NCBI GenBank assembly: GCA_023301015.1
Contig: JALZVI010000347.1
Span: 1-7,634, forward strand
Direction of reading: 5' to 3'
DNA length: 7,634 bases
DNA from: Rickettsiales bacterium
Lineage (GTDB): Bacteria; Pseudomonadota; Alphaproteobacteria; Rickettsiales; 21-14-0-20-44-7
Shown here: positions 6,501 through 7,634 of the stretch, piece by piece
Numbering within the stretch: position 1 is the stretch's first letter
Layout: every line of letters starts with the position of its first letter
Position numbers and translations under genes: made by a program
The notes under the pieces: generated by a model
What the model saw: only the letters and a program-made list of their open reading frames with translations
Told to the model about the DNA's origin: nothing
The model's database searches: none

Positions 6501-7634
6501 CATCACATACTTCTGCGTTACCAGGATAATTATTAGGGTCACTGTCGTCACAGTCTTGACTTGCAGGAACACCATCTCCATCGTCGTCAATAAAGTTAGA
6601 AGTATTACATTGAATAACCGCTGACATATTAGCACAACCATTAACATATACAGCTTCTACTTGTACCAATATTGTCTGGTTAGGAATAAGTCCTGTAACG
6701 GTGAATTGAGCAACATTAGTTGTTCCAACAAGAACACCGTCCACATAGACTACATATTCTTCCACATCTGGGTCAAAGTCCCATGAAAAAGAAATACTAG
6801 TTGCCGTCGCTATATTACACAATACTATTGGCGGTGCCGTTTTGAAACCTTCATCTACAAGACCGTCGCAATTATTATCTATACCATCACACAGTTCTTG
6901 AGCTCCTGGAAAAGCTGTATTATCTCCATCATTACAATCCAGGTTATTAGTTACATAACCGGGTATTAATTCACAACTGAGAATATTTATATCTGGTGAC
7001 CCAAAACCATCGTTGTCATTGTCTGAATAATAGACAGTTTCTTGTAATAAATTGATCGTTACATTTTGTTCTATTGGGCAAAAGCTACAAGTGTTTTGAT
7101 CAGCATGTGTATATATAAAAGTGCCGCTCGAGTTTATAACTTGGTTAAGTGTAATGCCAGGTCCTTGCCATCCTATTCCATCACCATTAGGATCATCTCC
7201 AGTCGTCGCAGGATTCCACCCACCTGGATTAGAAAAAGCATCTGCACATAAATCATATGGTCCGAAGACTTCAATTTCTCTTGGTAGAACATTTATTGTC
7301 AGGCACTTCTCATCGAAAGAAGCATCACAAGCGCCAATTATAGATTCTAAGCAAACTGTTAATACAACAGGGTTATAAACAACAGGCATTGTTATCTGTG
7401 GCAATTGATATCCTGCTGTGCTAGGATTAATGGCCAGTGTAGGTAAGAAACCACCATTGGTATTACTTAACGGGGGATCAAAAGTCCAGTTAAAAACAGC
7501 ATCTATACCTGGACTATAGACATTACATTCAAGATCGTAAGCGCCATAATCTGCAACAGAGTTACCCTGATGTACAGCATTCAACTGAATTACACTTCCC
7601 GAACAAACGTTGATATCCGTAATAGTACCACATG
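3553..7634 (-). CDS. Giant T9SS-secreted protein with MopE-type metal-binding motifs, FN3 domains and acidic repeats (5' end outside window)
   Basis: The frame is open from the right edge to TAA at 3553-3555, giving about 1360 visible codons. The TTG at 7582-7584 is internal, because domain-like sequence (DINVCSGSVIQ) continues upstream of it. Residue numbers here count from that TTG. Order: Ig-like surface domains (1 to about 180); a long-form MopE-type motif (184-247); FN3 (about 249-330); four modules of short MopE motif plus FN3 (331-459, 460-588, 589-717, 718-846); a sixth MopE motif (847-891); a second long-form motif (895-957); seven acidic repeats of about 43 residues (958-1260); and a T9SS sorting domain (about 1270-1343). 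DxDxDGD loops indicate calcium or other divalent metal binding, as in the putative metal-binding motif family named after MopE of Methylococcus. No enzyme domain is visible. I infer a metal-stabilised, rod-like surface or matrix protein, probably an adhesin. Codon use looks like its neighbours, with no sign of recent transfer. Confidence 0.95.
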   Translation of the reverse strand, partial: CGTITDINVCSGSVIQLNAVHQGNSVADYGAYDLECNVYSPGIDAVFNWTFDPPLSNTNGGFLPTLAINPSTAGYQLPQITMPVVYNPVVLTVCLESIIGACDASFDEKCLTINVLPREIEVFGPYDLCADAFSNPGGWNPATTGDDPNGDGIGWQGPGITLNQVINSSGTFIYTHADQNTCSFCPIEQNVTINLLQETVYYSDNDNDGFGSPDINILSCELIPGYVTNNLDCNDGDNTAFPGAQELCDGIDNNCDGLVDEGFKTAPPIVLCNIATATSISFSWDFDPDVEEYVVYVDGVLVGTTNVAQFTVTGLIPNQTILVQVEAVYVNGCANMSAVIQCNTSNFIDDDGDGVPASQDCDDSDPNNYPGNAEVCDGQDNNCDGIIDEGFEGTTAPVVSCGPEAIDVIAFSWLEIPLAYSYNIYQNGFYIETVDVLEYLFIDLQPNQIVEIKVEALFDNGCANLSTTILCTTRALIDNDGDGSYEDQDCDDNNNQIYPGNLETCDGIDNNCNGIIDEGFEAALAPDVSCSISSYNSLTFSWNNNPVVNSYNVFIDGVFISSGLIESYRKNNLLSGQEVEITVEAIFITGCQSKSTTIICQGSIYTDADGDGEPSDTDCNDNDASVNQVAAEICDGIDNNCNGVIDEGFESSTGPVVTCNLPSFNSIFFRWDVNVMADSYNLTVDGVFIGNNNGNSYLVENLLSGQAVELTVEAIFNNGCSNATTTVTCNGETYIDADNDGFPEQDDCDDKDPLTFPGAEELCDGIDNDCNGQIDEGFVQTSAPLVMCDAPNSDNLIFTWLSDNLVSSHNIYIDDIYIGNVANNTYTVSNLIAGQEVKITVEAIFKNGCATKSTSISCNTLNIIDADNDGVPQEQDCDDNDPNVYPGNTEQCDGIDNDCNGIIDDGVEPSIYYADADNDGFGDNSLSVTDCLKPDGYVLEGNDCDDNNDMINPGVIEIPNNDIDENCDGITLVIDEDGDGFNNSVDCDDNNLAINPAQIEIPDNDIDENCDGIIGVTDADNDGFSFNEDCNDQDSLINPLAIEIPNNDIDEDCDGIVEVIDLDNDGYNSDEDCDDLNFDINPAAIEIPDNNIDENCDGILGTSLVDADGDGFTSDEDCDDNNIAINPDAIEIPNNDIDEDCDGIIQVIDLDGDGFNSDEDCDDNAVTVNPGAIEIPNNDIDEDCDGINQIIDEDGDGFNSDEDCDDSDPEINPDVEEIPNNDVDEDCDGIIQVIDLDGDGWNSDEDCDDFNIEINPGAEEIPGNEIDEDCDGVVGVLDAIEITQILDIKIYPNPVTETLYIQYENIEALHLSLFTGTGEKVNVEKGRQIDLTKLSSGIYFLVLENRLTQQKKVEKIVKI
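3556..3777 (-). other. T9SS type A C-terminal sorting domain (giant protein)
   Basis: About 74 residues beginning LDIKIYPNPVTETLYIQYE, passing LSLFTGTGEKV and LSSGIYFLVLENR, and ending KKVEKIVKI before the TAA. The YPNP box, the L-S-S-GIY strand and the final K-I-V-K-I match the TIGR04183-type signal. It follows the last acidic repeat after a linker of only about ten residues. Confidence 0.95.
3805..4713 (-). repeat. Seven tandem 129-bp acidic Asp-rich repeats (43 residues each)
   Basis: Repeats start at residues 958, 1001, 1044, 1089, 1132, 1175 and 1218 and end at 1260. Spacing is exactly 43 except for one two-residue insertion (TS) before the fourth. The unit pattern is ID-x-DGDGFNSDEDCDD, then a variable five residues, NPxAIEIPNNDIDEDCDG and a short hydrophobic linker (IIQV or similar). 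Each copy has two cysteines and two Asp-rich loops, resembling thrombospondin type 3 and MopE-type calcium loops. At DNA level the copies are very alike: positions 4075-4120 and 4204-4249 are 46 bases with a single difference (4108 versus 4237). The strongly acidic segment precedes the sorting domain and probably forms a calcium-dependent stalk (inference). Confidence 0.95.
4714..4902 (-). other. Second long-form MopE-type motif, hybrid at the junction to the acidic repeats
   Basis: Residues 895-957 start IYYADADNDGFGDNSLSVTD and pass CLKPDGYVLEGNDCDD, like the first long-form motif. The tail then changes to EIPNNDIDENCDG, the type used in all following short repeats, instead of CDGIDNNCDG-x-x-DEG. 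It is thus a hybrid between the two motif styles and marks the boundary between the FN3 array and the acidic array. Confidence 0.8.
4912..5046 (-). other. Sixth MopE-type motif, closing the FN3 array
   Basis: Residues 847-891 read from IIDADNDGVP through EQDCDDNDPNVYPGN to QCDGIDNDCNGIIDDG. This motif starts exactly 129 residues after the previous one but is not followed by an FN3 domain. Its tail is DDG instead of DEGF, and it runs straight into the second long-form motif. Confidence 0.8.
5047..6594 (-). repeat. Four tandem 387-bp (129-residue) MopE-motif plus FN3 modules
   Basis: Modules occupy 6208-6594, 5821-6207, 5434-5820 and 5047-5433. Each begins with a DxDGDG-type loop (DDDGDGVP, DNDGDGSY, DADGDGEP, DADNDGFP). 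DCDD or DCND and a CDGxDNxCxG-x-x-DEGF tail follow, then an FN3 unit with (S/F)xWxxN-like, SYNxxxDGxxI and VEAxFxNGC strands. Six cysteines per module fall at exactly 129-residue spacing in all four copies: 345/474/603/732, 360/489/618/747, 367/496/625/754, 385/514/643/772, 446/575/704/833 and 455/584/713/842. The preceding FN3 and motif (6595-7035) belong to the same series, with one residue fewer between motif and FN3. Between-copy protein similarity is moderate, so the array is old enough to have diverged but has kept its length. Confidence 0.93.
6844..7035 (-). other. Long-form MopE-type metal-binding motif, first copy
   Basis: Residues 184-247 of the giant protein begin VYYSDNDNDGFGSP, pass ILSCELIPGYVTNNLDC, and end ELCDGIDNNCDGLVDEGF. 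This is the full consensus of the putative metal-binding motif (PF11617-like): a DxDxDG loop, a C-x-x-x-P-x-GYV turn, DCND, and the CDGIDNNCDG-x-x-DEG tail. It precedes the first FN3 domain. Confidence 0.85.
7045..7634 (-). other. N-terminal Ig/PKD-like domains of the giant protein (visible part)
   Basis: Upstream of the first MopE-type motif are about 195 visible residues with beta-rich, Asn/Thr/Pro-rich sequence. Recognisable elements are VCSGSVIQLNA near the right edge, FNWTFDPPLSN (31-41), VLTVCLESIIGACD (74-87), GPYDLCADAFSNPGGWNP (108-125) and GTFIYTHADQNTCSFCP (154-170). These resemble the Ig/PKD-like repeats of Bacteroidota adhesins (TFDP strand, Cys pairs, VTINLL final strand). I cannot assign a precise family, and the beginning of the region lies outside the window. 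Confidence 0.5.

Noticed and set aside
3805..6594. The FN3 module is 129 residues and the acidic repeat is 43 residues, exactly one third
   Set aside because: The metal-binding part of the FN3 module is about 45 residues and the FN3 part about 84, so the 3:1 ratio looks like numerical coincidence, not triplication of one unit.
4960..7378. Other plus-strand frames opposite the giant gene (4960-5232, 5222-5434, 7066-7251, 7121-7378) and alternative minus-strand frames at 3876-4058 and 6435-6647
   Set aside because: They are wholly contained within a well-supported coding region in another frame and have no domain-like sequence or start context.
7582..7584. TTG as the start of the giant gene
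   Set aside because: The frame continues to the right edge with surface-domain-like residues (VCSGSVIQ), so this is an internal Leu.

Overview
The window looks like chromosomal DNA from an AT-rich member of the Bacteroidota. The clearest marker is that both large extracellular proteins end in a type A sorting domain of the type IX secretion system (T9SS), which is essentially confined to that phylum. I cannot name a genus from the sequence.

Layout, left to right. (1) Positions 3-1643, plus strand: the C-terminal part of a secreted, multidomain surface protein. Its frame is open to the left edge. It has Ig/PKD-like units, two FN3-like units and a T9SS C-terminal domain. (2) Positions 1658-2956 and 2957-3397, minus strand: the two membrane subunits of a TRAP transporter, DctM (large) and DctQ (small). 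The DctQ stop codon abuts the DctM start codon with no base between them. No solute-binding DctP gene is present in the window. (3) Positions 3553-7634, minus strand: most of a very large secreted protein, open at the right edge. In N-to-C order it has Ig-like surface domains, a long-form MopE-type metal-binding motif, and alternating FN3 domains and short MopE motifs. A second long-form motif follows, then seven tandem 43-residue acidic Asp-rich repeats and a T9SS C-terminal domain.

The TRAP pair and the big surface protein lie on the same strand with about 100 bases between them. The left gene converges on dctM with only 14 bases between stop codons. The two surface proteins are probably exported by the T9SS and anchored or released outside the cell. 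The TRAP pair would act in the inner membrane. Nothing in the sequence ties transporter and adhesins into one pathway, so their adjacency may be incidental.

Points most worth a second look: the exact 129-residue periodicity of the MopE-FN3 modules, with six cysteines in perfect register; the near-identical DNA of the 129-bp acidic repeats; and the dctQ 5' end, where family-like sequence runs upstream of the only standard start codon. I see no RNA genes, CRISPR arrays, insertion sequences or phage genes, and no evidence for a wholly new system.
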